Assembly: GCA_947623915.1 (NCBI GenBank)
Contig: CANQIB010000020.1
Span: 1-42,606, forward strand
Source: an uncultured Ruminiclostridium sp.
GTDB taxonomy: Bacteria; Bacillota; Clostridia; Oscillospirales; Ruminococcaceae
Reading direction: 5' to 3'
Length of the DNA: 42,606 bases
In this document: one piece after another, positions 1-6,682 of the stretch
Layout of the letters: every line of letters begins with the position of its first letter
Numbering within the stretch: the stretch's first letter is position 1
Program-made: the position numbers and the translations under genes
The notes under the pieces: generated by a model
The model's database searches: none
Seen by the model: only the letters and a program-made list of their open reading frames with translations
Told to the model about the DNA's origin: nothing

Positions 1-355
1 GGTCTGCGAGGTCTTTCGCCGCTAGGAGCTGTACCCTCCGGACGGGGTCTGCGAGGTCTTTCGCCGCTAGGAGCTGTGCCCTCGGGGCGGGGTCTGCGCG
101 GGTGTTCGCCGTTCGGGGCTGTACCCTCCGGACGGGGTCTGCGCGGTCTTTCGCCGCTCGGAGCTGTGCCCTCGGGGCGGGGTCTGCGCGGTCTTTCGCC
201 GTTCGGAGCTGCACCCTCCGGACGGGGTCTGCGCGGTCTTTCTCCGTTCGGAGCTGTACCTTCCGGGCGGGGTCTGCGCGGTCTTTCGCCGTTCGGAGCT
301 GCACCCTCCGGACGGGGTCTGCGCGGTCTTTCGCCGCTAGGCGCGGCAGGGCGCG
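1..355 (-). repeat. 45-bp tandem repeat array inside the edge CDS
   Basis: About eight copies of a 45-bp unit lie head to tail, each coding for 15 residues. Copies differ by a few bases (for example GCA versus ACA giving Ala or Thr, AGC versus AAC giving Ser or Asn), so the array keeps frame and composition while drifting. The array continues beyond position 1. Confidence 0.9.
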
Positions 356-584
356 GCTGATTTGCAGGGCGCTGTGCCGTCGGCGCGGCAGGCTTTTTTT
401 CGGCGGCAGCCTTGTCCGCCTCTTTTTTTCTGTCCAAAGAATAAAGTATGGAAGTAGGACTTATGCCCTGCGACTTTGGCGCAGGGGCGCTCTTTTTCTC
501 CGGCGGTTTGCTCGGAGCGTCGCTTTTGTTTTTACCGCCCGCGTACTCCGCAAGTATATCATCTATATTAAAGTTATCCGCCAT
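1..584 (-). CDS. Arg/Pro-rich repeat protein, partial (runs off left edge)
   Basis: The reading frame opens with ATG at 584-582, 8 nt after an AGGAG that lies in the last codons of the upstream gene, and stays open to the window edge (at least 194 codons). The first ~75 residues begin MADNFNIDDILAEY, are rich in Lys/Ala/Pro and look disordered. From about residue 77 onward the protein is a tandem array of a 15-residue unit of the form APSGERPRRPRPEGA, strongly basic and proline-rich. No signal peptide or catalytic motif is visible in this part. It is the last visible gene of the polysaccharide operon, only 4 bp after the HAD-fusion gene, so it is probably co-translated with it. Inference: a cytoplasmic or membrane-anchored assembly protein that binds acidic polymer or membrane; the C-terminus outside the window would decide. 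I do not recognise the family. Confidence 0.8.
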   Translation of the reverse strand, partial: MADNFNIDDILAEYAGGKNKSDAPSKPPEKKSAPAPKSQGISPTSILYSLDRKKEADKAAAEKKPAAPTAQRPANQPRPAAPSGERPRRPRPEGAAPNGERPRRPRPEGTAPNGERPRRPRPEGAAPNGERPRRPRPEGTAPSGERPRRPRPEGTAPNGEHPRRPRPEGTAPSGERPRRPRPEGTAPSGERPRR

Positions 585-588
585 TTTG

Positions 589-2565
589 TCATCTCCTCTT
601 CATTGTAAGCTCCTCGAACCGATATTCGCCGTAACGTTCAAACAGACCGTTTTCCGCCGCGCTTTTAAAGGGTGCATATGCGTCGCGTCCGCTGACGTTT
701 TTTAAAAATTCCGTGCCCGTCGCGGAATAATCGGCGGCAAACCGCCTTATTCCGTCATGTATCAGGCGAACGTATTCTTTATTCGGGTTATCGCTCAATA
801 TCGGGACAGGTCCGTTGTCGGACATATCAAAGCGCAGCAGCGACCCCTCCTCGCTGCTGAACAGCATTTCAAAATACAAATTGTGGCGCAGGCTCGGAGA
901 ATGGAACTCGAACAGATCGCGGTCGTGCGACGATGAGAAACAATACGCTCTGAGGCTGTCGTCGGTAAGGAACGCGTCGGACACGTCGGGATAAATATGA
1001 AAAGCGTTGTTCGTCCCGCAAAGCGCGCCGTATGTCTTTGACAGAGGAGCTATCTCCTTTATCAGCTCGCTTACCGAAAAATGCCCGCTGCCCGCCCAGC
1101 CGCAGTCTACCGTCAGGATACGCTCGGCGTCGCCCAGCTTTTCGGCGATGTACTGCTTAGCGGCGGCTTTTTCCGACGAAAGTGCGGCCGCAACTTTAGC
1201 CTTGTTGGCGTACACCCATTCGGCAAGTCTGCCCGCCGCGGCATTGTCAAACCTCGCGTCAAGCCGCTCGCCTATCTCGTCAGAAAGCGCCGATAATCCG
1301 CACTCTTCCACAATATCTTTTATTATAGCACACGTCGATACTTTTTGCAATATATATTTTTCAACAAAATCAAACGGAAAACCGTCAAAAGATGTGACAG
1401 AACCCACAGCACGCGACCAGTAGACGTATTCCGACTGGAACTCCCCGAAATACCCGTCATATATCTCTTTTACGATATATCCGTCACGCGAAAGAAAAAA
1501 AATCCTGTCGATGTTTTTCTCTTTTGCGTAATTATTGATGAAATTGCAGTAGCCGTATATCAACAGCCCGCCGTAAACATATCCCAGCTCGTAATATTTG
1601 TCGTACACCTTTTCGCCGCTGTGCAGACGGGCGTTTACCGTACCCGCCCAAACCGAGCCTGTGACGGGCGACATATCCGAGGTGCGGTATTTTCCCGAAC
1701 CGCCGTTCGGATCGACGCTTAAAACCGCCTCTATCCCCTCTTTACGGGCTTTCTCCACGTCCGAGATCCTATTGTCCCCGACATGGATATAGCTGTCGGC
1801 GGGGTGTTTTTCTTTCAGTAGCCGATATGTTCCCCCGTCATATTTGGAGCGTCCGCTTTCGCAGGATACCGACAGCTCCCCCCAGCCGGAATATCCGCAG
1901 GATACCAACAGCTTTTCAAGCATATCTGCGGGCAGGTACATATCGCTAAGTATGACCGGCTTTATACCTCTTTCGGTAAGTATCTCCCACACCCGTTTCA
2001 TATACGGATTTGCAAAGCAGAAAGCCTGTTCCGTTTCCAACTCCGTTTGTATCAGCTTTTCTTCCGATATTCCCGTGACCACGGACAGCCTGCGCGCAAT
2101 ATCGTAAATATCGACCTCATAGCTGCCGGTCTGTTTATGCTTTATCTCCCGCGCCTTTTTTTCCGCCTCTATCCTCAAACGGCGAAAATCGAGCCTACCC
2201 AGCTTTTCCCCGACGAAGTAGAAAACGTCGGTCGGCTTGGCGGTACGGCGAAACACAAGGGTATCGAATATATCAAAGGACACGCAGCCGTATCCCGACA
2301 GCCGCTCGGCAAGCTCCTCGGCGGGGCATATCTTTTCGGAAAAAAACGCGCTCTCGCTCGGCAGGAGCGTCAGCTTTTGCTTGGGTCTTTTTATCTCGCA
2401 GCCGCGTTCATGCAATATATAATATCCGAAATTCAGGCGCAAAAGATACATCCACGCCTTTATGCCGCCTTTTCCTCCCGACATGGCGATGTAAGCCTCA
2501 TATTTATATTTTATCGTCCTGTGACGGTTCACAAGAACATTGTATATTTTCAGCTTTAATCCCAT
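589..2565 (-). CDS. HAD-superfamily protein with C-terminal 'SRDGY' domain (COG5610-like), polysaccharide cluster
   Basis: 658 residues. Residues 97-103 FDIFDTL match HAD motif I, SDMYLP near 207-212 fits motif II and GDNRISD at 263-269 is motif IV, so the first half is a HAD phosphatase/transferase-like fold. After it comes a second domain with IFFLSRDGY (355-363), YWSR, DCGWAGS (487-493) and a Phe/Glu-rich block; these same motifs occur in order in the separate protein encoded at 3355-4698. Proteins of this two-domain kind are known from capsule and exopolysaccharide clusters of Firmicutes, where they are annotated as predicted HAD hydrolases; their exact reaction is not established. Start ATG at 2565 follows AGGGG. 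It lies 13 bp after the GT2 gene. Likely role: modification or transfer step on a lipid-linked or nucleotide-linked sugar, in the cytoplasm. Confidence 0.82.
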   Translation of the reverse strand: MGLKLKIYNVLVNRHRTIKYKYEAYIAMSGGKGGIKAWMYLLRLNFGYYILHERGCEIKRPKQKLTLLPSESAFFSEKICPAEELAERLSGYGCVSFDIFDTLVFRRTAKPTDVFYFVGEKLGRLDFRRLRIEAEKKAREIKHKQTGSYEVDIYDIARRLSVVTGISEEKLIQTELETEQAFCFANPYMKRVWEILTERGIKPVILSDMYLPADMLEKLLVSCGYSGWGELSVSCESGRSKYDGGTYRLLKEKHPADSYIHVGDNRISDVEKARKEGIEAVLSVDPNGGSGKYRTSDMSPVTGSVWAGTVNARLHSGEKVYDKYYELGYVYGGLLIYGYCNFINNYAKEKNIDRIFFLSRDGYIVKEIYDGYFGEFQSEYVYWSRAVGSVTSFDGFPFDFVEKYILQKVSTCAIIKDIVEECGLSALSDEIGERLDARFDNAAAGRLAEWVYANKAKVAAALSSEKAAAKQYIAEKLGDAERILTVDCGWAGSGHFSVSELIKEIAPLSKTYGALCGTNNAFHIYPDVSDAFLTDDSLRAYCFSSSHDRDLFEFHSPSLRHNLYFEMLFSSEEGSLLRFDMSDNGPVPILSDNPNKEYVRLIHDGIRRFAADYSATGTEFLKNVSGRDAYAPFKSAAENGLFERYGEYRFEELTMKRR

Positions 2566-2578
2566 TTTGACCCCTGCT

Positions 2579-3364
2579 TTAAACCTTGTTGAACGTCTTT
2601 TTCAATCTCATTTGCAGCCTGTCCGGCATCAATCCCAGCACCAACGGCTTTAAGGCGTGAAAATAGCCTTTGGGCAGCAGCCCCAGCTTTTTAAAGCCGT
2701 TCATGCGTACCTTGTACTCGTCCACTCTCATGCTGAAAGAAACGGAGCGCAGCTTGGTATCGTAATAGAAATAATACAGCGGTTCGTTTATATTCGCCGC
2801 CTTAAAGCCCGCCGCGTACAGCCTCATGAACAGGTCGTAATCCTCGTATTTTTTGGTTTTTCCTATCGTGCGGTATCTGCACCTGTCGAATACCTCCCGA
2901 CGGAACATCACGCTGCCGTGTATAAACGGAGAATTGAACAGAAAATCGTTTTTATTTACCTCGGCGGGCATTTTCCTTTCTCCGTGTACCTCTCCGCCGC
3001 TGTCGAACAAAGCGCAGTCGCTGCCGACAAACGCTATGTCCTTTCTCTCGCTGAGAAACGCCGCCTGCTTTTCAAAGCGGTCGGGAGCGGACCAGTCGTC
3101 GTCGTCCTGCCGCGCTATATACTTTCCGCTCGCCGCCTCGATACAAAGATTAAGGCTGCGCGCAAGCCCTTTGTTTTTGCCGGAGGAAAGCAGCTTTATC
3201 CTTTCGTCCTTCGGAAGAAAATCCAGCTTGCCGCTTTCGCTGTTGTCGTCGCATATGATAAGCTCAAAATCTCCCAGCGTCTGTTGCAGCACCGAATTTA
3301 CCGATTTTTTCAGCATCTCCGGATCGCTGTTGTACACCCCCATTATCACCGAGATCAGCGGCAT
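2579..3364 (-). CDS. Glycosyltransferase family 2 (GT-A fold)
   Basis: 261 residues with the start MPLISVIMGVYN, the usual first beta strand of GT2 enzymes, followed by VLQQTLGDFELIICDD and the metal/nucleotide-sugar site ARQDDDDW (DDDD at residues 87-90). A longer reading to 3406 exists but adds 14 residues before the conserved first strand; ATG at 3364 is preceded by AAGAGG and overlaps the upstream stop by 10 bp, so I take it. No membrane segment is visible. It should transfer a sugar from a nucleotide donor to a growing polysaccharide unit on the inner membrane face. Neighbours are a GT4 enzyme and two related 'RDGY' proteins, so it belongs to the same surface-glycan operon. Donor and linkage cannot be read from the sequence. 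Confidence 0.9.
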   Translation of the reverse strand: MPLISVIMGVYNSDPEMLKKSVNSVLQQTLGDFELIICDDNSESGKLDFLPKDERIKLLSSGKNKGLARSLNLCIEAASGKYIARQDDDDWSAPDRFEKQAAFLSERKDIAFVGSDCALFDSGGEVHGERKMPAEVNKNDFLFNSPFIHGSVMFRREVFDRCRYRTIGKTKKYEDYDLFMRLYAAGFKAANINEPLYYFYYDTKLRSVSFSMRVDEYKVRMNGFKKLGLLPKGYFHALKPLVLGLMPDRLQMRLKKTFNKV

Positions 3365-4698
3365 ATCGTCCTCTTTTCCCGCAAAAGCCGCAGCTTTTCC
3401 CAACACCTGACGCTGAGCCGATAAACGCCCTTAAATCTTACGTCCGACAGCTCTATCGTACCGTAAAGCCAGTACAGCCCCTTATCGGGGTATATCTGCC
3501 TGCCCCGTATGCGGTTGATAATTCTGCGCCAGATAAGCAGGCTTTTTAGGCTGTCCTTTTCGCATTTTTCCGCAAGCGGCTCCAGTATCTTTTCGGTGGA
3601 ATCGTCGCAGAACATAAATTCCGACAACGCCTTTACCTCATCGGCGGCAGGCTTGTACATAAGGGCGAAAAGCAGCTTTTTGCAGACGACGCGTGCTCTG
3701 TCTGTATCAATTTTGCCTGCATGGACAGCGCAATTCACGGCAAAATCCCGCGCCACGGCGCATTGTATCTCGGCAAGCTCGACGGAGCGTTCTTTTACCT
3801 TGCCGGTCACCGGCAATATCCTGCCGTCCTCTCTTTTATATCCTACCGTCATTCCGTGCGGAGCGGAGCAAAAGCACTCAAACAGATTGTTGCAAAACCT
3901 CGGCACTACCTTATGCGCGTCCTCTCCCGAAAAGAGAAAAGAACGGTATCTTCCTTTCTCCAGCCTGCGGAAAAGGCCGAAGTAAAAGCCCTGCACCCTG
4001 TCCGTCGCTCTCCTGTCCTCGGTAAGCCGCTCAAAAGCGCTTTGTATCGAGCCGAGCCAGCCGCTGTCCGCCAGCGCATACGGCAGGTCCTCAAACAGCC
4101 CCTCCTGTCGGAAATATTCCTGTATCACTTCGTATTTTTCCGCCGAATTTTCCCGCAGCAGCCGAAAAAACACCTCGCTTTTTTTAAGTCTGCCGCAAAA
4201 ATCGTAATGCTCGGCGTCGGTCATTTGCTTTTCCTCGCTGCCCTCAAACCCTATATCGCGGTATATCTCTTTTCTTTGCTCCTTGTCAAAACCTCCGCGC
4301 AGCAGCGTATTTGACGCCGACTGCCTCGCGCACCTGCCGAATATCCCACTCTCCTCCGCTTTTTCGGGAGTATCGCAAAGATAATACAGCGCGTTTTTAA
4401 GAGAATAGCGCGAGCAGTACAGATACCGGCAGTCTATATCGTAACCGCCGTGTAAGCACATTTCCCGCGCTATGATATTCATGATATAACCGTCTCTTGC
4501 AAGAAAATAAATTCTCTTTATTCCCTGCTTTTTCGCCTCGGACAGAATAAAATCGACATAGCAAAAAAGCACAGGCGCGACAACATACGCCGCAGTCCGT
4601 GTAAAGGTATCGTTCTTTTCCGCCCGACCGAGCGCGTATTCCGCCGCCGTTCTCAGTTCGGGTATTCGGTCCAGTACAGCCTCGTATTTCCTGTTCAA
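3355..4698 (-). CDS. Stand-alone 'ARDGY' domain protein, paralogue of the C-terminal half of the HAD fusion
   Basis: 447 residues, starting at TTG (4698) behind ACGGGGAT; there is no early ATG. Motifs IYFLARDGY (63-71), YCSRYSL, DSGWLGS (211-217) and NLFECFCSAPHG match, in the same order, IFFLSRDGY, YWSR, DCGWAGS and the Phe/Glu block of the 658-residue protein two genes downstream. Unlike that protein it has no HAD domain in front. The domain is seen in polysaccharide loci of Firmicutes but I know of no demonstrated activity. Conserved Arg-Asp, Cys-Ser-Arg and Asp/Cys-Gly-Trp suggest an enzyme. It lies 15 bp after the GT4 gene and overlaps the GT2 start. The non-ATG start is unusual here and could lower its expression. 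Confidence 0.8.
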   Translation of the reverse strand: MNRKYEAVLDRIPELRTAAEYALGRAEKNDTFTRTAAYVVAPVLFCYVDFILSEAKKQGIKRIYFLARDGYIMNIIAREMCLHGGYDIDCRYLYCSRYSLKNALYYLCDTPEKAEESGIFGRCARQSASNTLLRGGFDKEQRKEIYRDIGFEGSEEKQMTDAEHYDFCGRLKKSEVFFRLLRENSAEKYEVIQEYFRQEGLFEDLPYALADSGWLGSIQSAFERLTEDRRATDRVQGFYFGLFRRLEKGRYRSFLFSGEDAHKVVPRFCNNLFECFCSAPHGMTVGYKREDGRILPVTGKVKERSVELAEIQCAVARDFAVNCAVHAGKIDTDRARVVCKKLLFALMYKPAADEVKALSEFMFCDDSTEKILEPLAEKCEKDSLKSLLIWRRIINRIRGRQIYPDKGLYWLYGTIELSDVRFKGVYRLSVRCWEKLRLLREKRTICR

Positions 4699-4713
4699 TC
4701 TATCCCCGTCCGA

Positions 4714-5868
4714 TCAGCAGACCTCAGTCTGTTTTTCTCCTTCATGCTCCGTGAGCATAGTTTCATAAATCGCCGTCATGGAAGAAACGGCGTGTTTCAG
4801 GTCATATCTCGCGGCGGTGCGCCTGCCGTTCTCACCCATGATACGGCACAGCTCCCTGTCGTCGCTCAGCTTGCGTATAGCGCCGCAAAAGCCCATATAG
4901 TCTTCCGGGTCGTAAAGCAGCGCGTTTACGCCGTCCACGGAATATTCCAGCGTGCCGCGGTTTGCGGCGGCTATCAGCGGCAGTCCCGCCGCCATCGCCT
5001 CTATCGCGGCAAGTCCCAGTCCCTCTCTGTGACTGGGAAAGATAAACGCGTCCGCCGCCGAAAGCAGCTTTTTAGCGTCGTATCTGTACCCCGCGAATAT
5101 TATGCGGTCCGCCGCTCCCAACTCGTCAGCTAAAGCCTTGCAGCTTTCCAGCTTGCTGCCGTTGCCGCACACCAAAAGGTATACGCCTTTTATCTCGGCT
5201 GCGGCGCGTACCGAAAGCTCGACGTTCTTATTTGCGTTTATCTCGGAATTTGACATCAGCAAAAACACGTCGGACGGTATGCCGAACTCCGCGCGTATCG
5301 CTTCACGGTCGCCTCCCGCTACCTGTTCGAGCTGCGCTCCGATACCCGGTATCAAAAACGGTCGGCAGCCTTTCCCCTTGCATATATCGCACGCGACCGC
5401 GTGATCCTCGGAATTTATGGTTATCAGCGCGTCGGTATGACGCACCATGTATTTTTCCACAAAGTAATACAGCTTATTTACCTTGGGCGCGCCCTTGTAA
5501 AAATGAAAGCCGTGGGCGGTATACATCACCGTCGTGCCCGCCTTGTGTTTTTTCTTCACCGCCAGCCTGCCGATAGCGGCGGCAACCGGCGTGTGAAAAT
5601 GGATAAGCTCGTAATCGTTCTTCTCCACGAGCCGCTTTACCGCCTTGTAGGAGGAAAGGTTTTTTACCGCGAACGGAGAGCGGTAAAACGGCACCGCATA
5701 ATACTTGTCGCAATACGGTATCGCTATCTTCTCGCCTCGGTCGAAATCGTTCCCCGCGCATACCTCGACGGTGTAGCCGTTATCCTTGAACCACTTTAAA
5801 TACGGGATATGAAATTGCAAAATATGCTTTTTTACAACAGACGCTACAAACAAAACACGCTTGCTCAT
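4714..5868 (-). CDS. Glycosyltransferase family 4 (EpsD-like)
   Basis: 384 residues. The start MSKRVLFVASVVKKHIL with FHIPYLKWFKDNGY is typical of EpsD-like GT4 enzymes, and the C-terminal donor site is seen in FPSHREGLGLAAIEAMAAG and GLPLIAA. The N-terminal half carries HFHTPVAAAIGR and TAHGFHF, which form the acceptor side of the GT-B fold. An in-frame ATG at 5883 is possible, but GAGGGG lies between it and the ATG at 5868 at a good distance, so I choose 5868. This is the first gene of the minus-strand glycan operon, 42 bp from the -10 at 5910-5915. It should add a sugar to a lipid-linked intermediate at the cytoplasmic face of the membrane. Confidence 0.92.
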   Translation of the reverse strand: MSKRVLFVASVVKKHILQFHIPYLKWFKDNGYTVEVCAGNDFDRGEKIAIPYCDKYYAVPFYRSPFAVKNLSSYKAVKRLVEKNDYELIHFHTPVAAAIGRLAVKKKHKAGTTVMYTAHGFHFYKGAPKVNKLYYFVEKYMVRHTDALITINSEDHAVACDICKGKGCRPFLIPGIGAQLEQVAGGDREAIRAEFGIPSDVFLLMSNSEINANKNVELSVRAAAEIKGVYLLVCGNGSKLESCKALADELGAADRIIFAGYRYDAKKLLSAADAFIFPSHREGLGLAAIEAMAAGLPLIAAANRGTLEYSVDGVNALLYDPEDYMGFCGAIRKLSDDRELCRIMGENGRRTAARYDLKHAVSSMTAIYETMLTEHEGEKQTEVC

Positions 5869-5909
5869 TCCTATCCCCCTCAAACATAGATATATACCTA
5901 TTCATTATA

Positions 5910-5938
5910 AGTATACTATATCGTTAAAAAAAAGTCAA
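5910..5938 (-). promoter_or_regulatory. Sigma-A promoter of the polysaccharide operon
   Basis: On the minus strand TTGACT (5938-5933), a 17-bp spacer and TATACT (5915-5910) stand about 45 bp upstream of the GT4 start. No operator-like palindrome is evident. Confidence 0.75.
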
Positions 5939-5959
5939 TAGCTTAAACATTATGCCCGA

Positions 5960-5988
5960 TTGACTTTTTATCGGGTTTGTGGTAAAAT
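5960..5988 (+). promoter_or_regulatory. Sigma-A promoter of bioY
   Basis: TTGACT at 5960-5965, 17-bp spacer, TAAAAT at 5983-5988, 40 bp before the start codon. I looked for a BirA-type operator around it and saw none. Confidence 0.78.
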
Positions 5989-6030
5989 TTAAAAGGCGCA
6001 GTGATATGCGCAAAACAAGGAGGAGATATG

Positions 6031-6579
6031 ATGAAAACAAACAAAGAAAAAATAAACGCAATGGTGCTTTGCGCCATGTTTGCGGCGATAACGGCGATAT
6101 TGTCGCAGATCTCCGTGCCTACTCCCGCAGGAGTGCCTATAACGCTGCAAACGTTCGCCGCGGCGCTGTGCGGTTACTTCCTCGGCTCGGCTAAAGGAGC
6201 GGCGTCGGTAACGGTTTATATCGCGATAGGCGCTGTCGGCGTGCCGGTATTTGCCGGATTTAAAGGCGGGATAGCTTCGCTGATAGGTCCTACCGGCGGC
6301 TTTATCTTTGGATTTATCGTCATGGCGGCGCTTTGCGGAGCGGCGGTAAAAAATCCCGTGCTGAAAATCGCCTGCGGTATCGCGGGGCTGGCAGTCTGCC
6401 ATGTGCTGGGAGCGGCGCAGTTCATCTTAGTGACGGGAGCAGACCCGATACAGGGTATTCTTACGGCGTCCGTGCCTTACCTTATAAAGGACGCGGTGAG
6501 CGTCGTGCTGGCATACCTCGCGGCAACGGCGGCAAAAAAGGCTTTGAAAATGTTTACAAAGCAAAAACCCGCTCAATAA
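6031..6579 (+). CDS. bioY: Biotin transporter substrate-binding protein BioY (ECF S component)
   Basis: 182 residues of mostly hydrophobic sequence with five to six membrane helices. The BioY signature is visible: ISVPTPAGVPITLQTF near the start, then GYFLGSAKGA, GVPVFAGFKGGIASLIGPTG and a helix ending in PYLIKDAVS. BioY binds biotin at the membrane and works alone or with the ECF energising module (EcfT plus two ATPases), none of which is in the window. Two ATGs stand side by side (6028 and 6031) after AAGGAGGAG; 6031 gives the better 7-nt spacing. It is a single gene with its own promoter and a strong terminator shared with the convergent gene. No biotin synthesis genes lie nearby, so import from the surroundings is the likely role. 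Confidence 0.95.
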   Translation: MKTNKEKINAMVLCAMFAAITAILSQISVPTPAGVPITLQTFAAALCGYFLGSAKGAASVTVYIAIGAVGVPVFAGFKGGIASLIGPTGGFIFGFIVMAALCGAAVKNPVLKIACGIAGLAVCHVLGAAQFILVTGADPIQGILTASVPYLIKDAVSVVLAYLAATAAKKALKMFTKQKPAQ

Positions 6580-6614
6580 AAACGAAACCCCGTTCGGCGG
6601 GCAAAGCGTTAAAT

Positions 6615-6656
6615 AACTATCCTCCCTCTCGGCTTACGCCGAGAGGGAGGATAGTT
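6615..6656. terminator. Bidirectional intrinsic terminator between convergent genes
   Basis: A perfect 19-bp stem (6615-6633 with 6638-6656) closes a TTAC loop and is flanked by A- and T-rich bases on both sides. It stands 36 bp after the bioY stop and 26 bp after the stop of the convergent membrane-protein gene. Confidence 0.9.
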
Positions 6657-6682
6657 TATAATATTGAATGTATAGCCGCTTA

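Noticed and set aside
1-360. Regular 45-bp repeats as a possible CRISPR array or a plus-strand gene
   Set aside because: There are no unique spacers; units are contiguous and keep the minus-strand frame of a gene with a good start and ribosome site. The plus-strand open frame is a mirror of it.
5989-6402. Antisense frame over bioY
   Set aside because: The product is Arg/His/Tyr-rich noise with no start site; bioY on the other strand is unmistakable.
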